Shown: positions 37,093-45,784, counted from the first letter of the stretch. The stretch is DNA of 64,000 nucleotides from Oscillospiraceae bacterium (GCA_021771715.1 JAETOO010000001.1:124001-188000); one strand, 5' to 3'. Notes: generated by a model from the sequence alone, not told the origin. A program made the numbers and translations.

Positions 37093-38142
37093 TCAGTCGC
37101 AGATCTTCACGACAGCCTTCACGATGTCCGCCTTGTTGTGCACGCTCTCGTCCATCGCGCGCTGAATGTCGTCGAGGCCGTACACGTTTGTCACGATTCC
37201 CTTCAGGTTGACCTTGCCTGATGCGACCGCGTCGATCGCCATCGGGTAGATGTGGCGGTAGCGGAAGACGGTCTTGAACGTCAGCTCCTTGTCCAGCGCC
37301 AGGCTCACCGGCATCTTGATCTCACCGGTCTTGCTGTAGCCCACGAGCACGATCGTCGCGCCCTTCTTCGTCATCGAGACTGCCTGTCTCGTCGTGATCT
37401 CCGTGCCTGCCGTCTCGATCACGAGGTCGCAGCCCTTTCCGTCCGTGAGCTCCAGAACACGCTTCACCGTGTCCTCCTTCATGCCGTTGACCACAGCGTC
37501 CGCGCCCAGCTCCAGCGCCTTGTCCAGCCGCTTGTCCATCACGTCGACCTGGATTACCTTCGTCACGCCCATCGCCTTCAACGCCATCATGCTGACGAGG
37601 CCGATGCAGCCTGCGCCCGTCACGACCGCCGTCTGCCCTGCAGCCGCGCCGCCCTGACGCGCCGCATGGAACCCTACCGCGAGCGGCTCGATCAGCGCGC
37701 CCTCCATCGTGCTCACATTGTTCGGCAGCTTGAAGCAGAGCCCTGCCTCATGCGCCACGTACTCCTGGAAGACGCCGTCCACCGGCGGAGTCGCGAAGAA
37801 CACGACATCCGGGCAGAGATTGTAGCGGCCCGTCTTGCAGAACTCGCAGTGCCCGCACGTCTTGCCCGGCTCGAGCGCCACGCGGTCGCCGACCTTCAGA
37901 TCCGTCACATTCTTTCCTACCTCCACGACCGTGCCGCCCGGCTCATGGCCCAGGACAAACGGCGGCTCCACCACGAACTCTCCGATCGCCCCCGACTCAT
38001 AATAGTGCAGATCGCTCCCGCAGATGCCGACATATTCCAGCTTCACCAGCACCTCGTCGTCCTTCGGTGTCGGGATGTCCCGCTCCTCAAACCCCATCTT
38101 GCCGATGTCGAGCATCACGGCTACCTTCATCTTACCTTCCAT
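37093..38142 (-). CDS. zinc-dependent sorbitol/xylitol-type dehydrogenase
   Basis: The 349-residue medium-chain dehydrogenase has the catalytic zinc ligands in [15 protein letters not shown] and GHEPGG, a structural zinc set in [15 protein letters not shown] at about 97-111, and the NAD-binding [20 protein letters not shown] followed by an acidic residue at the strand end (VDVMDKR), favouring NAD over NADP. AAGGAGG precedes the ATG. It oxidises a polyol to a ketose or the reverse. It has its own promoter and terminator. A link to fructose from the neighbouring GH91 is possible but not shown. Confidence 0.9.
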   Translation of the reverse strand: MEGKMKVAVMLDIGKMGFEERDIPTPKDDEVLVKLEYVGICGSDLHYYESGAIGEFVVEPPFVLGHEPGGTVVEVGKNVTDLKVGDRVALEPGKTCGHCEFCKTGRYNLCPDVVFFATPPVDGVFQEYVAHEAGLCFKLPNNVSTMEGALIEPLAVGFHAARQGGAAAGQTAVVTGAGCIGLVSMMALKAMGVTKVIQVDVMDKRLDKALELGADAVVNGMKEDTVKRVLELTDGKGCDLVIETAGTEITTRQAVSMTKKGATIVLVGYSKTGEIKMPVSLALDKELTFKTVFRYRHIYPMAIDAVASGKVNLKGIVTNVYGLDDIQRAMDESVHNKADIVKAVVKICD

Positions 38143-38203
38143 TTCTGCTGCCTCCTTGTATGTAATTCCCTCACTTAATTAAAGGTGGTTCGATTATGTC
38201 TCT

Positions 38204-38232
38204 ATACTATTTCTATTTCTGCGATCTGTCAA
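38204..38232 (-). promoter_or_regulatory. promoter of the sorbitol-type dehydrogenase gene
   Basis: On the minus strand TTGACA (38227-38232), a 17-nt spacer and TAGTAT (38204-38209) lie about 65 nt before the start codon. Confidence 0.65.
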
Positions 38233-38323
38233 GTAAACTTTTTCTGTATGGAACCTGACTGCCGGCGCACTGGCCGACATCCTGATTTCCGAATATTTTT
38301 CATGCAAGCTGGTCAAAAACAAC

Positions 38324-38417
38324 TCGCAAGGCAACGGATGCCTGAACCATAATTGACTGGCCACTGTCAGAGCGATCGCAGCCAATTTTCGCTGTACAAG
38401 CCCCTGCCTTGCGAGTA
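38324..38417. repeat. inverted repeat flanking the toxin promoter
   Basis: CTCGCAAGGCA at 38324-38334 and TGCCTTGCGAG at 38407-38417 are perfect inverted copies 72 nt apart. The right arm lies in the spacer of the toxin promoter and touches its -10 box, so protein binding or strand pairing here could affect toxin transcription. Confidence 0.6.
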
Positions 38418-38423
38418 TAATGG
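38395..38423 (+). promoter_or_regulatory. promoter of the holin-like toxin mRNA
   Basis: TGTACA (38395-38400), a 17-nt spacer and TATAAT (38418-38423) lie about 90 nt before the toxin ATG, giving a long leader. Confidence 0.65.
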
Positions 38424-38513
38424 AGAGAACAAGCCTGATCATATGCTTAACCGGGCAGCCGGGGGACGTGCCTCCACCCGCTCTGAGATCCTGCAGAAGG
38501 GGGTGGTGCCTTT

Positions 38514-38597
38514 ATGAGTACATACGAGGAATTGAGTCTGATCGTGAGCATCGCGCTTCTGATTGTCACCATTCTGAACTATACACATAAAAAATAG
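38514..38597 (+). CDS. holin-like type I toxin, 27 residues
   Basis: A 27-codon frame, MSTYEELSLIVSIALL... to a basic YTHKK end, has a single hydrophobic segment at about residues 8-22, an acidic N-terminus and a short basic tail. This is the pattern of the putative holin-like toxins of Firmicutes. AGAAGGGGGTGG lies about 7 nt before the ATG. It has its own promoter and a bidirectional terminator that begins within its last codons, with an antisense RNA gene converging from the right. As in related type I systems it should insert in the membrane and be silenced by the antisense RNA. Toxicity itself is inferred. Confidence 0.75.
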   Translation: MSTYEELSLIVSIALLIVTILNYTHKK

Positions 38598-38632
38598 CCG
38601 TCCTGCCCTAGCAAAGCTGACGACTATTTTTT
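38589..38632. terminator. bidirectional terminator shared by toxin mRNA and antisense RNA
   Basis: AAAAAATAG pairs with CTATTTTTT, continued by CGTC with GACG after one mismatch. The A-run on one side becomes a T-run on the other strand, so it can end both convergent transcripts. Confidence 0.8.
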
Positions 38633-38686
38633 AGTCCCAATAACGCCAGAGCGGGTGAGTAGCAGTCACCTTCCGGCTGTCCTGTT
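38589..38686 (-). ncRNA. candidate antisense antitoxin RNA
   Basis: The minus strand from about 38686 to 38632/38589 is bounded by a perfect consensus promoter and the shared terminator, giving an RNA of roughly 100 nt with no reading frame. It is complementary to the 3' end of the toxin transcript. Its first half also contains blocks identical in sense to the toxin leader (GG-CAGCCGG, ACCCGCTCTG), so the two RNAs have similar 5' parts. Confidence 0.6.
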
Positions 38687-38692
38687 AAGCAT

Positions 38693-38721
38693 ATTATAGG
38701 CTCGTATCCGGTATTTGTCAA
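38693..38721 (-). promoter_or_regulatory. consensus promoter of the antisense RNA
   Basis: On the minus strand TTGACA (38716-38721), exactly 17 nt and TATAAT (38693-38698) match the consensus perfectly. It points away from the FKBP gene and towards the toxin, where no minus-strand gene follows, so a noncoding transcript is expected. It looks stronger than the toxin promoter. Confidence 0.85.
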
Positions 38722-38750
38722 ATAGCTTTTTACCAGAAAGGAACTTCTCT

Positions 38751-39221
38751 ATGAATCAGACACAGCAGAACTCTCCCAGGAAAAAACAGCCGCGCAAGCT
38801 GCCCCCCGAGGTGCGAAGAAGCCGGCTGAAAGGCAATCTCATGATCGGGATCCCCGCAGCCATCCTTGCGCTTCTCTGCCTCGCCTTCTTTTTCCGCCTC
38901 GCAAGTACGGTACACCGGCTGGACAACCTCACTCTGAACACAGATGCCAGCCTTGTCGTGGAGGACGGCTCCATGATCAATATCAGCTTTACCGGCACCA
39001 TAGACGGCGAAACATTTCACGGCAGCAGCACGAGCGACCGCGGTGAGGACGTGACGATCGGCTCTGACACCTACATCGACGATTTCGAGGATCAGCTCAT
39101 CGGCCACCACGTCGGCGAGACCGTGCAGATCACCGTGACCTTTCCAGAGGATTACGTCGATGATGAGCTGCGCGAGAAGGAAGCCGTGTTCACGACAACG
39201 ATCAACGGAATCTATCAGTAA
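38751..39221 (+). CDS. membrane-anchored FKBP-type peptidyl-prolyl isomerase-like protein
   Basis: The ATG at 38751 follows AGAAAGGAAC. The 156-residue protein has a basic cytosolic start (RKKQPRKLPPEVRRSRLKG), one membrane segment at about residues 31-50, and an outside FKBP-like domain: VEDGSMINISFTGTIDGE, DDFEDQLIGHHVGETVQI and TFPEDYVDDELREKEAVF, resembling the trigger-factor isomerase domain. It probably helps fold exported proteins near the membrane. Its promoter region overlaps that of the antisense RNA. Confidence 0.85.
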   Translation: MNQTQQNSPRKKQPRKLPPEVRRSRLKGNLMIGIPAAILALLCLAFFFRLASTVHRLDNLTLNTDASLVVEDGSMINISFTGTIDGETFHGSSTSDRGEDVTIGSDTYIDDFEDQLIGHHVGETVQITVTFPEDYVDDELREKEAVFTTTINGIYQ

Positions 39222-39280
39222 GTTCCGGCAAAGGGGATCGCATACGCCTCTCCCTCGCCGGAACTGTCCCTCTGAAGGTC

Positions 39281-39334
39281 TCCGATCAGTTCCGGAAGCC
39301 TCCGATCAGTTCTGGAAGCCTCCGATCAGCTCTC
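39281..39334. repeat. 20-bp tandem repeat between the FKBP and IspF genes
   Basis: TCCGATCAGTTCCGGAAGCC (39281-39300) is repeated at 39301-39320 with one change, and a third partial copy runs to 39334, reaching into the last codons of ispF. Confidence 0.85.
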
Positions 39335-39871
39335 GCAACTCTGGCATCCTGCGCAGCCGGCCTGCGGATTCTCCATGCGCGAGTCTGCGATCACGTCCGA
39401 GAGCGGCTGCAGCAGGCAGACCGCCTGCGCGGAGATTCCCTCTCCGCTTCCGGTGAAGCCCAGTCCCTCCTCCGTCGTCGCCTTGATGTTCACGCGGTCC
39501 TCCGTCAGGCCGAGCGCCTCCGCCACATTTTTCTTCATCTGATCCATGTACGGCAGCAGCTTCGGCCGCTGCGCGATGATCGTCGCGTCGATGTTCTCGA
39601 TCACAAAGCAGCGCTCCTCGAGCAGTGCCGCAACGTGCGCGAGCAGCTTCAGGCTCGAGATCCCCTCGTAGGCCGGATCCGTGTCCGGAAAATGCTTCCC
39701 GATATCCCCGAGCGCCGCCGCGCCAAGCAGCGCATCCATAATCGCATGCAGCGCCACATCCGCGTCCGAGTGTCCCAGCAGCCCCTTCTCATACGGAATC
39801 TCCACGCCGCACAGAATCAGCTTTCTCCCTTCCACCAGGCGATGCACGTCATATCCCATTCCAATCCGCAT
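39326..39871 (-). CDS. ispF: 2-C-methyl-D-erythritol 2,4-cyclodiphosphate synthase
   Basis: The ATG at 39869-39871 follows AAAGGAGA. The enzyme converts CDP-methylerythritol 2-phosphate to the cyclic diphosphate in the non-mevalonate isoprenoid pathway. Zinc ligands Asp 8 and His 10 lie in MGYDVHRL, and His in [16 protein letters not shown]; the [13 protein letters not shown] stretch is the family signature. At 181 residues it is about 20 longer than usual because of a C-terminal tail, [14 protein letters not shown], with three cysteines. It stands alone without other pathway genes. Confidence 0.95.
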   Translation of the reverse strand: MRIGMGYDVHRLVEGRKLILCGVEIPYEKGLLGHSDADVALHAIMDALLGAAALGDIGKHFPDTDPAYEGISSLKLLAHVAALLEERCFVIENIDATIIAQRPKLLPYMDQMKKNVAEALGLTEDRVNIKATTEEGLGFTGSGEGISAQAVCLLQPLSDVIADSRMENPQAGCAGCQSCES

Positions 39872-40004
39872 TTCGCATTCTCCTTTTCTCGTCTTCTCAC
39901 TCCAATGGAACCTTTCATCTTTCGTCTCCATTCTAGCAAATCACACTGGGAGTGTAAACCAGATTTTCCGGAACTATACAATGCGCGCCGCCGGTTCTGC
40001 GCAT

Positions 40005-41102
40005 TTATCTCTGCACTCTCGCGCCTGCGCCGCCCATGATCGCCTCGACTTCCTTCCGGCTCGCCATCGTGGTGTCGCCCGGGGTCGTCATCGCGAGCGC
40101 GCCGTGCGCCGCCCCGTAGTTCACTGCCAGCTCCGCGTTCTCCGTCGTCATCAGGCCGAAGATCAGGCCGGACGCGAACGAATCGCCGCCGCCGACGCGG
40201 TCCAGAATCTCGAGACCGTTGTAATCCTTCGCCTTGTAGATCTCGCCGTCCGCCCAGCAAATCGCGCTCCAGTCATTGACCGTCGCCGTCTTCACCTGAC
40301 GGAGCGTCGTCGCCACTGCCTTGAAGTTCGGGTAGGTCTTCGCCGCCTCGTTGATCATCTTCTTGTAGCCGTCCAGATTCAGCGTCTTGAGGTTCTCATC
40401 GTTGCCCTCGATCGCAAACCCGAGGCACGCCGTGAAGTCCTCCTCGTTGCCGATCATGACATCGACGTACTTCGCGATCTCCTTGTTGACCTCCTGCGCC
40501 TTCGCCTGGCCTCCGATCGCCGACCACATCGACGGGCGGTAGTTCAGGTCGTAGGACACGATCGTCCCGTACTTCTTCGCCGTCTTGATCGCCGCGAGCA
40601 CCGTCTCACACGACTGCTCCGAGAGCGCCGCATAGATGCCGCCTGTGTGCAGCCAGCGCACGCCGAGCTCGCCAAAGATATAGTCAAAATCAAAATCCTC
40701 CGGCGTCGCCTTCGAGATCGCGGTGTTCGCGCGGTCCGAGCAGCCGACTGCGCCGCGGATGCCGAAGCCTCTCTCCGTAAAGTTCAGGCCATTGCGGCAG
40801 ATCCGGCCGATTCCGTCCGTCTTCATCCACTTGATCAGGGAGGTGTCCACGCCGCCCTGCATGATGAAGTCCTCCATCAGCATGCCGATCTCATTGTCCG
40901 CAAACGCGGTGATCACCGCCGTATTCATCTTAAAGCACTTGCGCAGGCCGCGGATGACATTGTACTCTCCGCCGCCCTCCCATGCGCGGAACGATCTCGC
41001 CGTGCGGATCCGGCCCTCGCCCGGATCGAGGCGAAGCATTACCTCGCCCAGAGATACCGCATCAAACTTACACTCACTTGCCGGTCTCATATTCAGATTC
41101 AT
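40005..41102 (-). CDS. kdgK: 2-keto-3-deoxygluconate kinase
   Basis: The 365-residue PfkB-family sugar kinase has SLGEVMLRLDPGEG near the N-terminus, the substrate-binding GGGEYNVIRGL at about 43-53 and the catalytic DRVGGGDSFASGL motif near residue 295. It is the last gene of the GntR-controlled operon, after KDPG aldolase, so the most fitting role is phosphorylation of 2-keto-3-deoxygluconate to KDPG. GAGGAGA precedes the ATG. Confidence 0.9.
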   Translation of the reverse strand: MNLNMRPASECKFDAVSLGEVMLRLDPGEGRIRTARSFRAWEGGGEYNVIRGLRKCFKMNTAVITAFADNEIGMLMEDFIMQGGVDTSLIKWMKTDGIGRICRNGLNFTERGFGIRGAVGCSDRANTAISKATPEDFDFDYIFGELGVRWLHTGGIYAALSEQSCETVLAAIKTAKKYGTIVSYDLNYRPSMWSAIGGQAKAQEVNKEIAKYVDVMIGNEEDFTACLGFAIEGNDENLKTLNLDGYKKMINEAAKTYPNFKAVATTLRQVKTATVNDWSAICWADGEIYKAKDYNGLEILDRVGGGDSFASGLIFGLMTTENAELAVNYGAAHGALAMTTPGDTTMASRKEVEAIMGGAGARVQR

Positions 41103-41210
41103 ACCGATTCTCCTCTCTTAGTTTCGCCGTCTGTTCCCTGTCTTTACCGTCCCAGGCAGGATTCCTTTTCTCCGCAACGAGATCTGCCAAGGGCTTTGCC
41201 GTGCGGTAAA

Positions 41211-41849
41211 TTACCCGCGGATCTCCTTCGCCAGCGCCACAGCCTCCGCCGTCAGCTCCCTGATCTTCTCAAACTCGCCCGCCTTGATCAGGTCGCCCTT
41301 CACCATCCAGCTGCCGCCGCACGCGATGATCGACTTGCACTCGAGATACTCTCTGAGGTTCTTCGCGCTCACGCCGCCGGTCGGCATGAATTTCAGGCCC
41401 ACATACGGAGCTGCGAGCGCCTTGATCGTCGCCACGCCGCCGAACTGTGCCGCCGGGAAGAACTTCACGACCTTCAGGCCGCGCTTCACCGCCTGGGCAA
41501 CCTCGGAAGGCGTCACACAGCCCGGGAATACCGGGATATCCTTCGAGAGGCAGTAATCGACGACCTCCGGATCGAAGCCCGGGCTCACGATGAACTTTGC
41601 GCCCGCCGCAACCGCGCGGTCCACCTGCTCAGTCGTCAGCACAGTGCCTGCGCCGACCAGCATTTCCGGGTATGCAGCCGCCATCTCGCGAATGCTCTCC
41701 TCAGCCGCAGCCGTGCGGAACGTCACCTCAGCGCACGGAAGTCCGCCCTCCACGAGCGCCTTCGCGAGCGGCTTCGCATCCTTCACATCCTCCAGCACCA
41801 CTACCGGCACCACGCCAAGCTCCGAAATCATTTCCTGCATGTTTTTCAT
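41211..41849 (-). CDS. eda: KDPG aldolase
   Basis: The ATG at 41847-41849 follows GGGAGG. This 212-residue class I aldolase has Glu 41 in AEVTFRT, the Schiff-base Lys 129 in VVKFFPAAQFGG and the GGVSAKNLREYL phosphate-binding loop. It splits 2-keto-3-deoxy-6-phosphogluconate to pyruvate and glyceraldehyde 3-phosphate. It lies between the dehydratase and kinase genes of the same operon, completing the semi-phosphorylative Entner-Doudoroff route. Confidence 0.95.
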   Translation of the reverse strand: MKNMQEMISELGVVPVVVLEDVKDAKPLAKALVEGGLPCAEVTFRTAAAEESIREMAAAYPEMLVGAGTVLTTEQVDRAVAAGAKFIVSPGFDPEVVDYCLSKDIPVFPGCVTPSEVAQAVKRGLKVVKFFPAAQFGGVATIKALAAPYVGLKFMPTGGVSAKNLREYLECKSIIACGGSWMVKGDLIKAGEFEKIRELTAEAVALAKEIRG

Positions 41850-41936
41850 TGTTTTTCCTCCCTTTCTGCTCGCAACCAACCTGCCAGCACACCCGGATAT
41901 CCCGGTTTTTCTGCCGCGCCTTCGAACTCCGGACGC

Positions 41937-43685
41937 TCAATACTCCAGATACGCGCCCTTCATCGGCGATGCCGCGTGCTCGCTGAACAGGCGGAGTACG
42001 CCCTTCTGATACTTTGCCTCCTTCGGCTTCCAGTTTGCCCTGCGCTCCGAGAGCACTCTGTCGATCTCCTCCGGGGTCTTCCGCTCCCCGGCGATCCCGA
42101 TGATATTCAGCTTCCGCTCGAACACATCAATCTCGATCAGATCGCCCTCCTCCACGAGTGCGATCGGGCCGCCGTCCTGCGCCTCCGGGCTGCAGTGCCC
42201 GATGACCGGGCCGGTCGACGCGCCGGAAAAACGGCCGTCCGTGATCAGCGCGATGCTGCGCCCCAGCTCCTTGTCGCTGCTGATCGCCTCCGACGTGTAG
42301 AACATCTCCGGCATGCCGCTGCCCTTGGGTCCCTCGTAGCGGATGAAGACCGCGTCGCCCTTCTCGACCTTGTGCTTCAGGACCGCGTCGAGGCATTCCT
42401 CCTCGCTGTCAAACGGTCTCGCCCGCAGCACCGCGCGGTACATCTCCTTCGGGCACGCCGTGTGCTTGATCACCGCGCCCTCCGGGGCCAGATTGCCGCG
42501 CAGAATCGCGATGCTGCCGTCCGTGCCGATCGCCTTGTCATACGGGCGGATGACATCCTCCTTCGTGATGTTGCAGTTGTAGCGCTTGTTGAACTCCTGC
42601 AGCCACTTCTCACAGCGCTCATAGAAGCCGTTCTTCTTCAGCTCATCGAGGTTCTCGCCCAGCGTCTTTCCGGTCACGGTCATCGCGTCCAGGTGCAGAT
42701 GCTCCCTGATCTCCTCCATGATCGCCGGCACGCCGCCCGCATAGTAGAAGCACTCCGCCGGCCAGCGCCCCGCCGGGCGGACATCCAGCAGATAGTGCGC
42801 ACCGCGGTGCAGCCGGTCAAACGTGTCGCCCGTAATCTCGATTCCGAGCTCATGCGCGATCGCCGGGATGTGCAGCAGGCAGTTGGTGCTGCCCGAGATC
42901 GCCGCGTGCACCAGGATCGCATTCTCAAAGCTGTCCATCGTCACGATATCGCTCGGACGCATATGCTCCATGTGCGCCAGCTTCACGGCCTGCCGACCTG
43001 CCTCCCGCGCAAATGTGAGCAGGTCCGGGCTCGTCGCGGGCATCAGCGCAGAACCCGGCAGTGCGAGGCCCAGCGCCTCCGCCATGATCTGCATCGTCGA
43101 GGCCGTTCCGATAAAGGAGCAGGCGCCGCAGCTCGGACACGCGTTCTGCTTTGCCCAGTTCAGACGGTCCTCGCCGATCTCGCCGCGCTGATACTTCGCG
43201 CTGTACATGCCCAGCTGCTCCAGCGTCAGCATCTCCGGCCCCGCGTTCATCGTACCGCCCGGCACGACGATCGACGGGATGTTCAGGCGCATCAGCCCCA
43301 TCAGGTTCGCCGGCATTCCCTTGTCGCAGCTCGCGAGGAACACGCCTGCGTCCGACACGGTCGCATTCCCGTGAATCTCAATCATATTTGCAATCATCTC
43401 ACGGCTCGCCAGCGAAAAATTGATCCCGTCTGTTCCCTGGCTCTCGCCGTCACAGATATCGGTGCAGTAGTACCGCGCGCCGAAACCTCCCGCCTCGGCC
43501 ACGCCCTTGCGGACCTCCTCCACGAGAATATTCAGATGTCCGCTGCCCGGATGGCTGTCGCCGTACGTGCTCTCCACCAGCACCTGCGGCTTCCCCAGAT
43601 CCTCCGGCGTCCAGCCCGTCCCGATCCGCAGCGGGTCAAGCTCAGGCGCCAGCGTCCGCATCTCCTGACTCTTCAAACAACTCAT
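41937..43685 (-). CDS. IlvD/Edd family sugar-acid dehydratase, probably gluconate dehydratase
   Basis: The 582-residue protein has the iron-sulfur cysteines of the family: Cys 78 in TDICDGESQGTDG, Cys 120 in ASCDKGMPANLMG and a Cys-rich CPSCGACSFIGTAS at 183-196. The C-terminal half has TDGRFSGASTGPVIGHCSPEA. Family members dehydrate dihydroxy acids or sugar acids. Because the operon has a GntP permease, a KDG kinase and KDPG aldolase but no gluconate kinase, dehydration of free gluconate (or a close aldonate) to 2-keto-3-deoxygluconate fits best. AGAAAGGAA lies before the ATG. Confidence 0.85.
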   Translation of the reverse strand: MSCLKSQEMRTLAPELDPLRIGTGWTPEDLGKPQVLVESTYGDSHPGSGHLNILVEEVRKGVAEAGGFGARYYCTDICDGESQGTDGINFSLASREMIANMIEIHGNATVSDAGVFLASCDKGMPANLMGLMRLNIPSIVVPGGTMNAGPEMLTLEQLGMYSAKYQRGEIGEDRLNWAKQNACPSCGACSFIGTASTMQIMAEALGLALPGSALMPATSPDLLTFAREAGRQAVKLAHMEHMRPSDIVTMDSFENAILVHAAISGSTNCLLHIPAIAHELGIEITGDTFDRLHRGAHYLLDVRPAGRWPAECFYYAGGVPAIMEEIREHLHLDAMTVTGKTLGENLDELKKNGFYERCEKWLQEFNKRYNCNITKEDVIRPYDKAIGTDGSIAILRGNLAPEGAVIKHTACPKEMYRAVLRARPFDSEEECLDAVLKHKVEKGDAVFIRYEGPKGSGMPEMFYTSEAISSDKELGRSIALITDGRFSGASTGPVIGHCSPEAQDGGPIALVEEGDLIEIDVFERKLNIIGIAGERKTPEEIDRVLSERRANWKPKEAKYQKGVLRLFSEHAASPMKGAYLEY

Positions 43686-43799
43686 ATCGTTTTTCCTTTC
43701 TGAACTTCTGTCATCCCGGGACGGTCCCGCCGCCGATCTGCGCGGGGCCGCCCCGGCCCTTCTGTTGCCCTTGTCTCTTCGTTCTGTTACCCTTTACGC

Positions 43800-43980
43800 C
43801 CTAACTTTTATTGCTTATCCTTTTATTTCTCTTACTTTTACTGCTTATTCTCTTATTTTTCTTACTTTTACTGCTCTTGCTTCTATTGTTCTTATCCTGT
43901 TTTCTCTTGTTTCTGTTTTCTCTTACTTCTGTTTTCCTTGCTTCTATTCGTATCTTCTACTGCTTCTTATCCTTTTTCTT
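43800..43980 (-). repeat. purine-rich (minus strand) leader with 30-nt repeats before the dehydratase gene
   Basis: The 384-bp gap between the permease stop and the dehydratase start holds an almost pure C/T tract on the plus strand, that is an A/G tract in the mRNA. TCTTACTTTTACTGCT occurs at 43830-43845 and again at 43860-43875, with a diverged copy beginning near 43800, giving a 30-nt period. No frame with coding character is present. Confidence 0.8.
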
Positions 43981-43982
43981 CC

Positions 43983-44035
43983 CGCGGCAGCGAGCCGAGC
44001 AGCCATGCCTGCATGGATATTTGGCGGCTGCCGCG
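43983..44035 (-). other. long GC-rich hairpin after the permease gene
   Basis: CGCGGCAGC (43983-43991) pairs with GCTGCCGCG (44027-44035), and inside it CCATG pairs with CATGG around 4 nt. On the minus strand it follows the permease stop by about 35 nt and is followed by purines, not T, so it is not a standard terminator; a transcript-stabilising or processing element is possible. Confidence 0.6.
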
Positions 44036-44069
44036 TCTGCTGCCGTTTTCTCATCCGGCCCGCTCTGGT

Positions 44070-45422
44070 TTATGCGAAGAAGGAGATGACCAGTGCCACG
44101 ACAAATCCGGTAGCTCCCACAAGCGTCTCCATAATCGTCCAGGTCTTCAGAGTCGTCTTCTCATCCATGCCGACCAGAGACTTTACGAGCCAGAAACCGG
44201 AATCGTTGAAGTGGGAGATCACGGTCGCGCCTCCTGCCACCGCCGCGGTCACACATGCGAGGTACAGCGGGGAGAGCTCCGAGATGCCCGGAAGGGCTGC
44301 CACGATACCGGCCGCCATCGTCATCGCCACGGTCGCAGAACCCACGCTGACACGCACGAGCACCGCGATGATGAACGCCAGCACCACCAGCGGGAGGTTC
44401 ATGGAGGAAACCGCTCCTCCGATCACGTCGCCCAGGCCGGAATACTGCAGCACATAGCGGAGCACGCCGCCGCACGCGGTGACGAGCAGGATCATACCGG
44501 TCGGCTCCAGCGACTTCGTCATAATCTTCTCCAGCTCTTCCATATTATAGCCGTGCTTGAGGCCAAGGACAAACATCGCCACGATCGTCGCAATCAGCAG
44601 AGCGACGAACGGCTCGCCCAAGAAGTTGAACAGCGGCTGCAGTCCTGCCATAGCCGGAACCACGCCGGAGATCGACTTCAGGATAATCAGTACCAGCGGG
44701 ATCAGGATGATGCCGACGATCGACCAGAAGCTCGGGAGCTTGGACTCGTCAAAGTCCTCCTGGTTCGCCACATGCTCCGGCACCGGGATGTAATACTTCT
44801 TGCCGCAGATGCTGCCCCAGATCGGGCCTGCGACAATCATCGCAAAGATACCGCAGAAAATACCTACCAGGATGACCCAGCCGAGATCCACGCCCAGCAT
44901 GTTCGCCACCAGGATCGGGCCCGGTGTCGGCGGGATGAACGCATGTCCTACCGCAAGACCTGCGAGCAGCGGGATCGCGTAAAACAGAGAAGAGCGCTTC
45001 GTCTTCTTTGCCAGCGAGAATGCAAGCGGGATCAGGATGATCAGGCCCGCGTCGAAGAATACCGGCATCGCGATTACCATGCCGGTGATGCCAAGCGCCC
45101 AAGCCGCCTTCTTGTCACCGAACCATTTTACCATCGTGACCGCCAGCGTCTGCGCGCCGCCCGAGACCTCGAGGATGGCTCCGAACATCGAGCCAAGGCC
45201 CACCAGCAGAGCAATGCCCTTCAACGTGTTTCCGATGCCGTCATTCACGGCGGTTACGATATCCGCCGTCGGCATGCCTGCAATCAGCCCGATCGCGATC
45301 GCGCCGACCAGGATGGCGATCATCGCCTGCACCTTAAATTTGATAATCAGGACCAGCAGAATAATCAGGCCCAGGATTGCGGCGATGACAAGCCGCGTCG
45401 GGTTTAATGTCGTTTCTGTCAT
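44070..45422 (-). CDS. GntP family gluconate/aldonate permease
   Basis: The 450-residue, highly hydrophobic transporter has about 12 membrane segments. The GntP-type motifs include FFDAGLIILIPLAFSLAKK, HAFIPPTPGPI and the C-terminal SHFNDSGFWLVKSLVGMDEKTTLKTW. It imports gluconate or a related sugar acid by proton symport. It is the first gene of the catabolic operon, with the promoter and an operator just upstream. AGAGAGGAA precedes the ATG. Confidence 0.93.
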   Translation of the reverse strand: MTETTLNPTRLVIAAILGLIILLVLIIKFKVQAMIAILVGAIAIGLIAGMPTADIVTAVNDGIGNTLKGIALLVGLGSMFGAILEVSGGAQTLAVTMVKWFGDKKAAWALGITGMVIAMPVFFDAGLIILIPLAFSLAKKTKRSSLFYAIPLLAGLAVGHAFIPPTPGPILVANMLGVDLGWVILVGIFCGIFAMIVAGPIWGSICGKKYYIPVPEHVANQEDFDESKLPSFWSIVGIILIPLVLIILKSISGVVPAMAGLQPLFNFLGEPFVALLIATIVAMFVLGLKHGYNMEELEKIMTKSLEPTGMILLVTACGGVLRYVLQYSGLGDVIGGAVSSMNLPLVVLAFIIAVLVRVSVGSATVAMTMAAGIVAALPGISELSPLYLACVTAAVAGGATVISHFNDSGFWLVKSLVGMDEKTTLKTWTIMETLVGATGFVVALVISFFA

Positions 45423-45542
45423 TGTAAATTCCTCTCTTTTCCATAAATGTAAAGCGTCATGTGGTTGCCCGTCCGTCAGAGTTCTGGTTTCGTGCTCCTC
45501 CTTCCCTCATTTTTGTCTGACGTCATATCACTTTGTAGCTTT

Positions 45543-45585
45543 ACTATACTATTTTCCGGTTATTCCGTCAATACATCAGATGTAT
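45543..45585 (-). promoter_or_regulatory. promoter and proximal GntR operator of the gluconate operon
   Basis: On the minus strand TTGACG (45566-45571), a 17-nt spacer and TATAGT (45543-45548) form the promoter. ATACATCAGATGTAT at 45571-45585 is a palindrome with an odd centre that touches the -35 box. FadR-type GntR proteins bind such short palindromes. Confidence 0.75.
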
Positions 45586-45784
45586 TTTGTTTTCGGTTCT
45601 CCTTTATGCACAAAAAACGAGGACATTTCAAGCAAAAGTGACCCCGTTTTTGTATATTATTTCCAATGTAGAGACGGAAGCTTCGAAATTTACTCCACGA
45701 CACTCCCGCTATTTGTCAGATGGCGCCGCCCGAAACCGCGGTCAACATGTGAAATCCAACTCCTTCTATCCAACAGCCCAGCGA

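Noticed and set aside
38194-38442. An 82-codon minus-strand frame upstream of the dehydrogenase
   Set aside because: It overlaps the dehydrogenase promoter, the inverted repeat and the toxin promoter, lacks a clear ribosome site and matches no family.
39681-43703. A plus-strand open frame of 1340 codons across ispF, kdgK, eda and the dehydratase
   Set aside because: It is antisense to four well-identified genes, is rich in His/Arg from mirrored codon bias and has no ribosome site or domain. Long antisense frames are common in GC-rich genes.
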